Source of the DNA: a virus
Strand: one strand, 5' to 3'
Length of the DNA: 64,000 bases
Virus record (IMG/VR): IMGVR_UViG_3300032236_000879
Coordinates: 19,247 to 83,246 of that record
How positions within the stretch are numbered: position 1 is the first letter of the stretch; every line of letters starts with the position of its first letter. A program made the position numbers and the translations under genes. The notes beneath the pieces are model-generated. The model did no database searches. It had not been told where the DNA came from and saw only the letters and a program-made list of their open reading frames with translations. Below are positions 38,425 through 47,348 of the stretch, in pieces.

Positions 38425-39040
38425 TATAAAGGTGTTTATAAAGGGACACATTACTATTACAGATGTTACTGAACCTGACAATCATATTGTTTTAGTTGAC
38501 AAGGATAACCAAATCAACTATGAAAACATGTCAGAGGCTATTGCAGACTCTCTGAGCAGCCGTGGCTACGGTCAAATCTATGAAATGGCATTTGGAAACG
38601 GTGCGTCGTCTATCGATGAGACCGGGGTGATCACCTATCTTCCTCCGAACACGACTGGACAGAATGCTGCTCTCTACAATCAGACATATGCGAAGATTGT
38701 AGATGATACGAGCGTATTCAATCTAGACCCAACCCGAAACAAAATGACAGTGCTCCATAGTGCAGGTAACTTGTACACTGATATTCTAGTACAGTGCTTG
38801 CTTGACTACGGTCAGCCTGCAGGACAAGCAGCTTTTGATAATAGCACTTCAGTCACATCAGATTATATCTTTGATGAATTAGGATTGCTAGCTAATTACG
38901 GTACGGATGCTAACGGTAATACAATCACTAGACTTTTAACTCACGTAGTATTTCACCCTGTACAGAAGTCTTTGAATAGACAGATTCAAATAGATTACAC
39001 TGTGCGGGTGCAGTCACTTACCAATTTGGTGACTATATGA
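38414..39040 (+). CDS. conserved virion structural protein (tail fibre region)
   Basis: 208 residues from a GTG at 38414, chosen because AAGGA lies about 8 nt upstream and the preceding gene would otherwise be overlapped by 56 nt; an ATG at 38369 is the longer alternative. Contains MSEAIADSLSSRGYGQIYEM, then GNGASSIDETGVITYLPP and ends with a strand-rich domain. I recall similar proteins beside tail fibre genes in T4-like marine phages, but the role is not established. The stop overlaps the next small gene (ATGA). Confidence 0.65.
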   Translation: MEFNIKVFIKGHITITDVTEPDNHIVLVDKDNQINYENMSEAIADSLSSRGYGQIYEMAFGNGASSIDETGVITYLPPNTTGQNAALYNQTYAKIVDDTSVFNLDPTRNKMTVLHSAGNLYTDILVQCLLDYGQPAGQAAFDNSTSVTSDYIFDELGLLANYGTDANGNTITRLLTHVVFHPVQKSLNRQIQIDYTVRVQSLTNLVTI

Positions 39041-39168
39041 ACGATAAATTCGCCCCTACCTGGTTGATGATTAAACGCCACATGCATACAGGCGTGCTGT
39101 ATTTCTGTAAAACTACTAGGGCCGATCCATACAAATATAACGGAGTGCATAAACAGTGTCATATGTAA
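39037..39168 (+). CDS. short remnant of a phage endonuclease-like protein, 43 aa
   Basis: Starts in an ATGA overlap with the upstream gene. Its line WLMIKRHMHTGVLYFCKTTR followed by DPYKYNG resembles the start of a common phage family reading TGLKYFGKTT-x-DPxKYxGSG. That family continues for 100 or more residues, while this one stops after 43. It also overlaps the start of the next fibre gene. It is probably a decayed or minimal version; the assignment is from memory of the motif. Confidence 0.5.
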   Translation: MNDKFAPTWLMIKRHMHTGVLYFCKTTRADPYKYNGVHKQCHM

Positions 39169-41690
39169 TTTTAAAAAGCGATGGTACAATACTAACGACT
39201 ATTGCCGACGGCACTATCAACACGACCAGTACTCCTCTAGGGCTACCGGGTAGGCTCTATCCTGGCTACGGTCAGGTAATCGACACTGACGTTGTACATC
39301 TTCTTGAGAATTTCGCAAACAGCTCACCGCCGACTGCTGCTCTTAGGGGGCAGCTATGGTTCAACACGACTAACAGTACACTCAATATAGCACCGAGTGA
39401 TTCACCTGCTGCTAGCGCATGGTTAACTATCGCTACTACAGGAAGTGATGGTGTTTTTGGTAATCTCACTATTACCGGCAACATCACTGCTAATAATGCT
39501 GCAATAAGCAACAATACTACATCTAATACAATCACTGTCAATTATGCAACAGTCAATGTGAGTGCGAATATCACTAACGCGAACGTGACTGGTAATTTTG
39601 TTGCAGCTAATGTTCTAACTAACTTGATCAGCACTGGTGCACAAGTACTACCGGGACAGATGATTGGAACTTGGACTGTTTCAGGCGGACAGAACGGTAA
39701 TTCATTATATGTTAATGCCGGTAACCTTGTGATCAGTAATGCAGGTTATGGTATCAAGACTGACTTATACATGTACGCTAATGGTCAGCAAGTAAGTTTT
39801 AATGGTACATATACTAATTCAAACGTAGCTGCATTCTTACCGGTATATGTAGGTGATATTGGATTAGTAGGCGGCGGCGCTAACTTGAACGGCAATGTAC
39901 TTAATACTGGTTCTTCTACTAATCCAGGAACTATCATAGGTAACTGGACTATTCAACCTGGTTCAAATCTCACTGGTCTTACTAATGTTCCGGGTTCAAT
40001 CGTTACTGGTATTGTTGCTAATGCTAATACATCATTGTATACTGTGAATGTTTTAGGCATCAATCAGCCTAATATTGTTTCAGTCGGTACTTTGACTTCA
40101 CTGAATATCAGTGGATCATTGACTTCAGGCCAAATAATATCTACTGTTACTACTGGAACTCCTCCGCTGACTGTGTTGTCAAATACTAAAGTTTCAAATC
40201 TTAATGCTGATCTGCTTGATGGATACACTACTGACGTTGGTCCTACTGCAAATACTATTGCAACCAGAGACGCTCAAGGAAATGTTTCAGCTAATTACTT
40301 CTTAGGTAACGGTGCTCTTCTTACTGGCATCAATAATTTTACTTCTAACATATTCAATGGTACTTCTAATATAAACATTGCAACTCCAAACGGTAATATT
40401 GTTGCGTCTGTTAACGGAACAAGCAATATACTAACTATTTCAACAGTTGGTGCCAATATTTTAGGAACAGTGACTGCTACTGCATTCGTGGGAGATGGTT
40501 CTAGACTTACCAATATACCTGTAGGAAATATTAGCGGCACTATTTCAAACGCAAACTATGCGTCATATGCTGGTAATATTATCAATTCTTCTCAACCAAA
40601 TATCACTTCAATCGGTACGCTCACTTCGCTTAACATTAGCGGAAATCTGAATGCAGGTAATGTAATCAGTTCATTCTTCGGAAGCGGTGCAGGGTTAACT
40701 AACATCCCAGCAGGAAATATAATAGGAACAGTTAGCAGTGCTGTATCTGCTACTAGTGCTTCGACTGCTGGTTCCGCCACAACTGCTGGTACAGTAACAA
40801 CTAATGCTCAACCAAATATCACAAGCGTAGGAACACTAACATCACTTAATGTTTCCGGTAGGGTAAATGCAGCTTCATTTGCAGGCGACGGCTCTGCTCT
40901 AACGAATCTTACCGTAGGTAATATTAGCGGTACGATTTCAAATGCAAATTATGCAGCATATGCCGGTAATATTATCAATTCTTCTCAACCAAATATCACT
41001 TCAATCGGTACACTCACTTCACTTAATGTTACCGGAAATATAACAGGTTCAAATATTTCTGGAAATCATTATGGCAATGGATTTGCGCTGACCAATATAA
41101 ACGGATCTAATGTCAGCGGAACAGTAGCTCTTGCGGTATCTGCTGGTACAGCAAATACTGCTAGCACTGTCACTACTGCGGCACAGCCAAATATCACAAG
41201 TTTAGGAATACTATCTGGATTGGGTGTTGTTGGTACAGTAAATGTTACCGGAACTATGACAGTAAGTGGTAACTCGTCATTCGCAACTGGAACACAACAA
41301 GTTAGAGATATAATCGAACAAGTTAATCTTTCTGGATCAGCTATTTCAGGGTCAATCAATGTCAATTTGATCGGCCCCTCAGTCAATTATTTTACCACTA
41401 ATGCTGCAGGAAATTGGGCTATCAATTTTATAGGAAATAATTCTGTAACCGTTAATTCTTATCTAGGAGTTGGTCAATCTGCAACTACGACAGTGCTGGT
41501 TACGATAGGTTCAAGTGCATATTATCCGTCTGTGTTTTCTATTGACGGTGTATCTGTTACTCCTAAATGGCTGGGTGGGTCCGCTCCTTCTTCCGGTAGT
41601 GCTAACAAGGTTAATGTTTACACATTCACTATCGTAAAGACCGGTTCTTCAGCTTTCACGGTATTTGCTTCAGTGTCAAATTACGGATAA
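39156..41690 (+). CDS. tail fibre protein with repeated QPNITS modules
   Basis: 844 residues from GTG 39156, with GGAG 10 nt upstream. The N-terminal ~90 residues (ILKSDGTILTTIADGTINTT, then LRGQLWFNTTNSTLNIAP) match the N-terminus of the gene at 42679 and probably attach the fibre to the baseplate. The shaft holds five copies of QPNITSIGTLTSLNISG, interleaved with GDGSRLTNIPVGNISGTISN. Such strand-rich repeats are usual in trimeric fibres. The C-terminus (NYFTTNAAGNWAINFIG onward) is a beta-rich tip resembling generic fibre heads. No chaperone peptidase domain is present. Confidence 0.82.
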   Translation: MSYVILKSDGTILTTIADGTINTTSTPLGLPGRLYPGYGQVIDTDVVHLLENFANSSPPTAALRGQLWFNTTNSTLNIAPSDSPAASAWLTIATTGSDGVFGNLTITGNITANNAAISNNTTSNTITVNYATVNVSANITNANVTGNFVAANVLTNLISTGAQVLPGQMIGTWTVSGGQNGNSLYVNAGNLVISNAGYGIKTDLYMYANGQQVSFNGTYTNSNVAAFLPVYVGDIGLVGGGANLNGNVLNTGSSTNPGTIIGNWTIQPGSNLTGLTNVPGSIVTGIVANANTSLYTVNVLGINQPNIVSVGTLTSLNISGSLTSGQIISTVTTGTPPLTVLSNTKVSNLNADLLDGYTTDVGPTANTIATRDAQGNVSANYFLGNGALLTGINNFTSNIFNGTSNINIATPNGNIVASVNGTSNILTISTVGANILGTVTATAFVGDGSRLTNIPVGNISGTISNANYASYAGNIINSSQPNITSIGTLTSLNISGNLNAGNVISSFFGSGAGLTNIPAGNIIGTVSSAVSATSASTAGSATTAGTVTTNAQPNITSVGTLTSLNVSGRVNAASFAGDGSALTNLTVGNISGTISNANYAAYAGNIINSSQPNITSIGTLTSLNVTGNITGSNISGNHYGNGFALTNINGSNVSGTVALAVSAGTANTASTVTTAAQPNITSLGILSGLGVVGTVNVTGTMTVSGNSSFATGTQQVRDIIEQVNLSGSAISGSINVNLIGPSVNYFTTNAAGNWAINFIGNNSVTVNSYLGVGQSATTTVLVTIGSSAYYPSVFSIDGVSVTPKWLGGSAPSSGSANKVNVYTFTIVKTGSSAFTVFASVSNYG
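40521..41049 (+). repeat. near-identical direct repeat in the tail fibre gene
   Basis: The segments 40521-40655 and 40914-41049 are very similar at DNA level and encode the same block, VGNISGTISNANY followed by NIINSSQPNITSIGTLTSLN. They are in frame, 393 nt (131 codons) apart, so recombination between them would shorten or lengthen the fibre by whole repeats. Confidence 0.7.
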
Positions 41691-41695
41691 GTCAA

Positions 41696-42643
41696 ATGAC
41701 TAGGTTATCAACATTTAGTGCAGATAGTTATAGAGCGTGGGTAGGTCCAGCTGCATCTACGGACACACATTGTGCTAATAGTGGATATACCTTTCCTCTA
41801 CTAATACCTAACTCATCTGATGGATACACACTGTCACAATTAGGTACACCTCAGTATAATGCACATGCATGGACTATAAACACAGGATATATCAAATACT
41901 TGATCAATGGTCAAGGAAGAGGTATTTTTGGAAACGGTACTATCGGAAACACAAGCCCGTCGGAATATATGTTGCTATATGATCCTACTGGGAAAGGCAA
42001 CTACACCTATGGTCTGTTCGATGACTGTTTTCAACCTGGTACACCCCATGAAATGGGTATTTTTAGCATAGACGATGCTGTATTTTTAGGGGGCGGAAAT
42101 GAACCAACCTTTGGAAACAATCCTGCCAATGGAACAGTTTTATCCTGGCAAGTTTCTGATGGTAGAATCGTAGTTCTAATGGGTAGCACTACTTGGGGAC
42201 ATGCAGTCTTTCAATATTTTTCTTATCCAGGTGAATCTATAGTCCGTATGCAAATGTCGTACACTAATACAACTTCATCTAACCATTTTATACTGGCGCA
42301 ACGCGGCGGCGATTGTGATTTCGATCAATACCCCACTTTCAATGATCGGGGAATTTCACCGACTGCACCTGCTAATGTAGCTTATTCTATCGGTCAGTTA
42401 ACAACAAAATCAGTGTGTCTTTATACTCCGGGTAATTCATATACATGTAATACATCAGTCATTGCTGATTGGCCATTGTATGATCCTGGACAAGTTCTAA
42501 CTGGAATTAATAACGGAATCGGAGATTATTCGATTTATAGTGCATGGAATTTAGGAACAGTTTCTCCGGGTCAGACCGTATATGTGACCTGTTTTTATAT
42601 AGTAGGATTAGGGTTATCCGAATTCCCTACTTATATATGTTAA
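41696..42643 (+). CDS. putative tail fibre adhesin
   Basis: 315 residues, 5 nt after the fibre gene. The sequence is Gly/Tyr/Asn/Thr-rich with many aromatic residues and several cysteines (TDTHCANSGYTFPLLIP; QRGGDCDFDQYP). It has neither the shared fibre N-terminus nor a known enzyme motif. Its place between two fibres that share an attachment module makes it a receptor-binding tip candidate. This is positional inference. Confidence 0.6.
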   Translation: MTRLSTFSADSYRAWVGPAASTDTHCANSGYTFPLLIPNSSDGYTLSQLGTPQYNAHAWTINTGYIKYLINGQGRGIFGNGTIGNTSPSEYMLLYDPTGKGNYTYGLFDDCFQPGTPHEMGIFSIDDAVFLGGGNEPTFGNNPANGTVLSWQVSDGRIVVLMGSTTWGHAVFQYFSYPGESIVRMQMSYTNTTSSNHFILAQRGGDCDFDQYPTFNDRGISPTAPANVAYSIGQLTTKSVCLYTPGNSYTCNTSVIADWPLYDPGQVLTGINNGIGDYSIYSAWNLGTVSPGQTVYVTCFYIVGLGLSEFPTYIC

Positions 42644-42648
42644 GAAAT

Positions 42649-42656
42649 GATAAATA
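42649..42656 (+). promoter_or_regulatory. late promoter octamer before the second fibre gene
   Basis: GATAAATA just after the adhesin stop. The predicted start near 42662 gives a 17-nt leader carrying GGAG before the ATG at 42679. Confidence 0.65.
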
Positions 42657-42678
42657 AAAATAACGGAGTGATTGAACG

Positions 42679-43905
42679 ATGGCATATACGATTGTAAAAA
42701 CTGATGGTACAGTATTGACTACCATCGCAGATGGTACTATTAATACAACTAGTACCTCTATTGGATTACCTGGTAGAAACTATGCAGGTTACGGACAGAC
42801 ATTGGACACAAATTTTGTCCATACACTAGAAAACTTCGCTGCATCTACTCCTCCTGCTAACCCATTGAGAGGTCAACTTTGGTTCAATACTAATAATAGC
42901 ACATTATATGTTTGCCCTGCTGACGGTACTACATCTGCCTCATCTTGGTTATCACTCACTTCAACTGCTTCAGGTGGTTCAACTACGTTCGGTGCTGTCA
43001 ACGTAACAGGTAATGTTCAATCAAACAACCTAGCTGCAACTAATGGTGTTTCTGCTAACGTAGTCACTTCTAACTATCTCACCATCAGCGCAAATGCAAC
43101 AATCGCTAATGCGTCAATTGCTAATGCAAATGTAACTACCCTATTGACTGTTGCAAATATCACTTCAGGTGGCCAGTCAGTCCCTGGCAACTTGACAGGC
43201 GGATGGACAGTAAATGGTTCTGTCACTGGCAACGCTCTTATAATCACGAACGGTAATCTAGCGGTAAGCAATTCTGCTGGTGCTAACCTGTACGGTATTC
43301 TCTGCGACAGATATATGTATGCGAACGGTACTCCAATCAGCTTCGCAGGTACATATAGTAACGCAAATGTTCAAGCATATCTTCCTACTTATACAGGTAA
43401 CGTAGGAACAACTGGTGCAACGTTCTATGGCAACGTACTAACGACTGGGGCAAACACTACTACAGGTGCGATCACAGGCAACTGGTCATTGACAACTGGT
43501 TCACGACTCAATGCTACTTACGCTGACTTGGCTGAGCGTTTTGCGGCTGATGATGTATATGATGCAGGAACGGTTGTTTCTCTAGGCGGAGAAGCAGAGA
43601 TCACTGCTGTTAAATATGAACTCTCAGAAGATGTATTTGGTGTTATCTCTGACACTGCTGCGTATTTGATGAACTCGGCCGCAGGTGATGATACGACACA
43701 CCCTGCTGTAGCAGTTTCGGGGCGTGTTCCTGTTAAGGTTCTTGGATCCGTCAAGAAGGGTGATCGTCTAGTCAGTGCAGGAACTGGTCTTGCTCGTGCT
43801 GCTAAGGGCGGAGAAGCTACTCCATTCAACGTGATCGGCAGAGCATTAGAAAACAAGACTGATATTGGTGTCGGATTTGTCGAAGCCTTCGTATCGATTA
43901 AGTAA
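42679..43905 (+). CDS. tail fibre-like structural protein
   Basis: 408 residues. The N-terminus (IVKTDGTVLTTIADGTINTT, then LRGQLWFNTNNSTLYVCP) is a paralogue of that of the gene at 39156. The middle is Asn/Thr/Val/Ala-rich. The C-terminal ~130 residues (TYADLAERFAADDVYDAGTV, then HPAVAVSGRVPVKVLGSVKK and GDRLVSAGTGLARAA) form a conserved phage fibre C-terminal domain that I recognise in T4-like marine phages. Probably a shorter fibre that uses the same attachment site. Confidence 0.8.
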   Translation: MAYTIVKTDGTVLTTIADGTINTTSTSIGLPGRNYAGYGQTLDTNFVHTLENFAASTPPANPLRGQLWFNTNNSTLYVCPADGTTSASSWLSLTSTASGGSTTFGAVNVTGNVQSNNLAATNGVSANVVTSNYLTISANATIANASIANANVTTLLTVANITSGGQSVPGNLTGGWTVNGSVTGNALIITNGNLAVSNSAGANLYGILCDRYMYANGTPISFAGTYSNANVQAYLPTYTGNVGTTGATFYGNVLTTGANTTTGAITGNWSLTTGSRLNATYADLAERFAADDVYDAGTVVSLGGEAEITAVKYELSEDVFGVISDTAAYLMNSAAGDDTTHPAVAVSGRVPVKVLGSVKKGDRLVSAGTGLARAAKGGEATPFNVIGRALENKTDIGVGFVEAFVSIK

Positions 43906-43917
43906 TAAGGAACACAC

Positions 43918-44874
43918 ATGAGTTACGCACAATATGGTACAGTCCAGGCAACAGACTTTAACGCACTAGCGGGCGGTAACCCTACTACGACTGCTAATAC
44001 ATTGAATGCAGTATGGGCAACAGGTGGAACCAGTGCAGGTTACGGTCAGCCTGCACTATCAAATGTCGCTGCTGGACAGACAGTTGCTGCAACTTCACAG
44101 TGGGCTACCCTAGTGGCAAATACAGCAAGTGCAGCAACTCACCAAGGTTCAGCAATCACTGCTGTTACCGCACCGGTAGCTGGTGGCACAATAACATACT
44201 TGTCAGCTATTCCAACTAACCTAACTACGATTTATACTAACAGGTTAAATGCTGCTTCACAAGGTTCAACAGGTACAACCTCAGCCAACCGTGCATCAAC
44301 ATGGTCAAACAACTTAGTGTTTACTCTGTCGGCTACATTTGCGAACGGTGATGCTGCTCGCTATTTCTTTAATGCCGGCGGACAACTCAAGATCACATTC
44401 AGTCATCCAACTGGTACAACCATCGACAACTCATTGAACGCACTTGCTACTGCTTGCGGAACTGTTGTTCTTTCAGCACCGACTAGTGGTACGATTACTG
44501 TAGCATCTACTTCATATAACGGTGTAACTAAGATTGGTGGTAGCGGAACAGTAAATGCGATTTCTACCAACTCAGGATATTATGCTTGGACTACTGCAAA
44601 CACTCAGGTATTCAAACAGCTAGTTGCTTCTGCACCCGTCGGATATACAAATACAAACATCAATTTGAATGTAAAGACCAATGGTCCAGTTGGTACAAAC
44701 GGTGACGTTGGTAACGTGATCACAATCTACGCAAACTGGGCAGAACTTACTTCAACAGGACTAACCGCATCAGTAGGTTCAAACACAATCCTTACTGTGG
44801 CTTATCCAGAGACAACTAATATATCAAATACATGGGGAGCAGTAACTCTGGCTGCTTCAGTAACAGGCGCTTAA
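43918..44874 (+). CDS. virion structural protein of the fibre region
   Basis: 318 residues rich in Thr, Asn, Ala and Ser, with AAGGAA 8 nt before the ATG. The N-terminal half contains YGTVQATDFNALAG and YGQPALSNVAAGQ; the C-terminal half is beta-rich (GYTNTNINLNVKTNGPVG). Proteins of this kind occur next to fibre genes in large marine myoviruses. Exact role unknown. Confidence 0.7.
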   Translation: MSYAQYGTVQATDFNALAGGNPTTTANTLNAVWATGGTSAGYGQPALSNVAAGQTVAATSQWATLVANTASAATHQGSAITAVTAPVAGGTITYLSAIPTNLTTIYTNRLNAASQGSTGTTSANRASTWSNNLVFTLSATFANGDAARYFFNAGGQLKITFSHPTGTTIDNSLNALATACGTVVLSAPTSGTITVASTSYNGVTKIGGSGTVNAISTNSGYYAWTTANTQVFKQLVASAPVGYTNTNINLNVKTNGPVGTNGDVGNVITIYANWAELTSTGLTASVGSNTILTVAYPETTNISNTWGAVTLAASVTGA

Positions 44875-44899
44875 TTTTTTAATCGTACAGGGGTATCCA

Positions 44900-44907
44900 T
44901 CTAAATA
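44900..44907 (+). promoter_or_regulatory. late promoter-like octamer before the 102-aa gene
   Basis: TCTAAATA followed by CTTCT, as in T4 late promoters. The predicted start at 44913 is the first base of AGGAG, so the leader would be about 11 nt. Confidence 0.5.
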
Positions 44908-44923
44908 CTTCTAGGAGCATATG

Positions 44924-45229
44924 ATGGATACCAAAACCTTACTTACAGAGGCGCGGGCTAGATTTAATCACAATTCAGCTAAAGCCTATCTCAAAGAAAA
45001 ATATGAAGCCAAACTGCTTATCGCAGAACAGGGAGGGTTATGGAAGGCTGACCAACAAACAATTGCCTTTCTGACATCTTCACTTGAAGACCATATGGTT
45101 CTAATTGACACCTTCGGCAATCCAGTAAAAGTAAATAGGTATGATTTGGCTACTAAATTAGAGCAGACCTATTCTATTGTAATGGAAGAATGGTATCAAG
45201 AATGGAAAGAACTTGAGACTAAAAGATGA
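44924..45229 (+). CDS. conserved phage hypothetical protein, about 101 aa
   Basis: Two ATGs stand in tandem at 44921 and 44924; AGGAG is 3 nt from the first and 6 nt from the second, so the second is preferred. The protein is charged and helical (AKAYLKEKYEAKLLIAEQGG, then LWKADQQTIAFL and DTFGNPVKVNRYDL). I recall relatives downstream of fibre genes in T4-like phages and suspect a fibre assembly role, without proof. Overlaps the next gene by 4 nt (ATGA). Confidence 0.6.
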   Translation: MDTKTLLTEARARFNHNSAKAYLKEKYEAKLLIAEQGGLWKADQQTIAFLTSSLEDHMVLIDTFGNPVKVNRYDLATKLEQTYSIVMEEWYQEWKELETKR

Positions 45230-46038
45230 CACGTGGAGTAATCCTGTTTGCATTTAACACTGAGAAGTATAATTACTACGAGATGGCGGAATATACTGCT
45301 AGACGTATTAATTATTTTCTTAATCTACCTGTAACTATCATCACTGACGAAGATTCATATCCTGACAACCCTGAATATTCCTGGGATAATGTGATCAAAG
45401 TAATTCCGGACAAGAACAATACCCGTGTATGGGGAACATGGATCAATAAAGGTAGATGGCAAGCATATGATTTGACTCCATATGATGAAACCTTATTGAT
45501 TGATGTAGACTATGTTGTTAATTCTAATAAGCTATCAAAGTTATTTAATATCTATGATGACTTCATCTGCCATAATACTATTGACTTTCTGATGCAGCCC
45601 AACTCTGAACAAGAAAAGATCAGTTTTTATGGTTATAATTCTTTGTGGGCAACAGTAATCATATTTAAGAAGACTGATTACTCTAAGCGTATTTTTGAAT
45701 GTATGCAGATGGTACAGAATAATTATGAGTACTACATGAATTTACATTCGTTCAATACTGGTATCTATCGTAATGATTATGCATTGACTATCGCAATGGA
45801 TATTGTTAATGGACATTTGACTTCTAAGAATGATTTTATTCCTTGGAATCTAATACATATTGGAAGTAATACCCAGATTTATAAAACTAATGACGATGAA
45901 TTGGATACTGAATTCACTGTAACATTTGACAACTGGCAGCGAGGAAAAATACGTAAAGAATATTTGACTATCAAAGACTTAGATTTTCATGTCATGGATA
46001 AAGACCTCTATGTGGGGATCATAGAAAATGGAAAGTAA
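45226..46038 (+). CDS. GT-A-like glycosyltransferase
   Basis: 270 residues. The N-terminus has a beta-alpha start (GVILFAFNTEKYNYYEMAEY) and VTIITDE, followed by TLLIDVDYVV near residue 90. The D-x-D in this place is the usual metal and sugar-nucleotide binding motif of GT-A enzymes. No membrane segment. First of a series of transferase genes; overlaps both neighbours. The sugar and acceptor cannot be told from sequence. Confidence 0.7.
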   Translation: MTRGVILFAFNTEKYNYYEMAEYTARRINYFLNLPVTIITDEDSYPDNPEYSWDNVIKVIPDKNNTRVWGTWINKGRWQAYDLTPYDETLLIDVDYVVNSNKLSKLFNIYDDFICHNTIDFLMQPNSEQEKISFYGYNSLWATVIIFKKTDYSKRIFECMQMVQNNYEYYMNLHSFNTGIYRNDYALTIAMDIVNGHLTSKNDFIPWNLIHIGSNTQIYKTNDDELDTEFTVTFDNWQRGKIRKEYLTIKDLDFHVMDKDLYVGIIENGK

Positions 46039-46789
46039 TAGAGGTTTTGTCATCATGGCACAGGGTGATGATTATGTCAAATGCGCCCAAGCTCTAGAAC
46101 TCAGCATCAAGCGAGTGATACCTGATGCCAATGTGACCATCGTCACGACTGGTATGCTACCGCACGGCGATCAATGTCCCAACACATTGTGGAAGTTACA
46201 GAATGACTGGCAAGTCTATGAAGCGAGTCCGTACGAGTACACGATCAAGCTAGAAGCAGATATGTTTCTTCCGCGTCCAATCGATTATTGGTTCGATGCG
46301 CTACAAGATCGTGATGTAGTTATCTGCACTCGAATGAAGAACTTCATGCAAGAAGATTCTACTATTACTTTCTATCGTAGATTCATTATTGAGAATAAAC
46401 TTCCTGACACTTATAACGGTATCACTTACTTCAGAAAGTCGCCGCTCGCACAGCAGTTTTTTGAGATGACTAGGACTATCTGGGAGAATTGGGAAGAGAT
46501 TCGTAAGACGATGAAATGTAACGTTGATGAACTAGCTACCACTGATTGGGTATACGCAATAGCATCTCATGTGATAGGCGTTGAGAAAACAACTTTACCG
46601 CAATTTGAGCCGATGGCAATGGTGCACATGAAGCAGTACATCAACGGGACACCCACAGAAGACTGGACTAAGACGTTCACTTGTGAGTTACTACCGCACA
46701 CGATCAGGGTCAACACGATTCCTCAGTTGTATCCATTTCATTATCACATGAAGCATTTCGCTGACATTATTCTGGAGAAACTCAAATGA
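46028..46789 (+). CDS. GT-A-like glycosyltransferase
   Basis: 253 residues with the same layout as the upstream gene: FVIMAQGDDYVKCAQALELS, VTIVTTG, then YTIKLEADMFLPRPIDYWF. The motif E-A-D replaces D-x-D but is in the right place after a hydrophobic strand. A C-terminal His-rich line (PFHYHMKHFADI) may add metal ligands. Overlaps the upstream gene by 11 nt and the next by 4 nt. Probably modifies a phage or host glycan; substrate unknown. Confidence 0.68.
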   Translation: MESNRGFVIMAQGDDYVKCAQALELSIKRVIPDANVTIVTTGMLPHGDQCPNTLWKLQNDWQVYEASPYEYTIKLEADMFLPRPIDYWFDALQDRDVVICTRMKNFMQEDSTITFYRRFIIENKLPDTYNGITYFRKSPLAQQFFEMTRTIWENWEEIRKTMKCNVDELATTDWVYAIASHVIGVEKTTLPQFEPMAMVHMKQYINGTPTEDWTKTFTCELLPHTIRVNTIPQLYPFHYHMKHFADIILEKLK

Positions 46790-47127
46790 GTGATAATAAT
46801 GAAGAAATGTTTATTTGGGAAGCTCCGGTAGTTCAAAAGCCGGAATTCCGGCTTTATTATGATGACTTAGGCAATGTTATCTGTTATACTTGTGAGAAGT
46901 TAGAAGGAAACTTCATCGTTATCGATGCATCAACCTTCGCTGAGAGTAGGCCTGATGTCAGGGTCATTGACGGTAGAATCATTAGGGATGCACCTAACGC
47001 TACTATTGTGAGATTGATACCTAGCACAGAAGGAACTCTCTGTGCAATAGAAGACTTGAGTGTTATCGTCAGTGAAGATGATGACATTGAAAAGCAATAT
47101 TGGAAACTGAAAGTATATGAACTCTAA
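46786..47127 (+). CDS. hypothetical protein, 113 aa
   Basis: Acidic protein with IWEAPVVQKPEFRLYYDDLG, CYTCEKLEGNFIVIDAS and a C-terminal WKLKVYEL. GGAG lies 8 nt before the ATG, inside the upstream gene. No family recognised; small proteins of this style accompany glycan genes in T4-like phages. Confidence 0.6.
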   Translation: MSDNNEEMFIWEAPVVQKPEFRLYYDDLGNVICYTCEKLEGNFIVIDASTFAESRPDVRVIDGRIIRDAPNATIVRLIPSTEGTLCAIEDLSVIVSEDDDIEKQYWKLKVYEL

Positions 47128-47144
47128 AGCTTTTATTGAAAGCT
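47128..47144 (+). terminator. weak hairpin after the glycosyltransferase operon
   Basis: AGCTTT and AAAGCT form a 6-bp stem with a 5-nt loop directly after the stop codon. No T-run follows, so it is at best a weak terminator or mRNA end stabiliser before the late promoter at 47151. Confidence 0.25.
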
Positions 47145-47150
47145 CAAGAC

Positions 47151-47158
47151 GATAAATA
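47151..47158 (+). promoter_or_regulatory. late promoter octamer before the 57-aa gene
   Basis: GATAAATA; predicted start near 47164, then AAGGTG and the ATG at 47175. Confidence 0.65.
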
Positions 47159-47174
47159 TAACATAAGGTGAAAC

Positions 47175-47348
47175 ATGATTAGTATTAATTTTTCTTTTGA
47201 CACGCAATATGGAACTTTTAGTGATGCTCTGTGGCTTTCAGAAAATCACACCTTTACCGATGCAGAAATTGAAGAAATGAAGCAACAAAGATTAACTGAT
47301 TGGTTAGCCTTCATCGAACAACCTCAGGTTAATGTGAATGGCCAATAG
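47175..47348 (+). CDS. small hypothetical protein, 57 aa
   Basis: Behind AAGGTG and its own late octamer. The sequence begins with strands (MISINFSFDTQYGTF) and ends in an amphipathic helix (FTDAEIEEMKQQRLTDWLAF). Its last codons overlap the start of the next gene by 11 nt. The promoter, binding site and overlap argue that it is real. Function unknown. Confidence 0.6.
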   Translation: MISINFSFDTQYGTFSDALWLSENHTFTDAEIEEMKQQRLTDWLAFIEQPQVNVNGQ

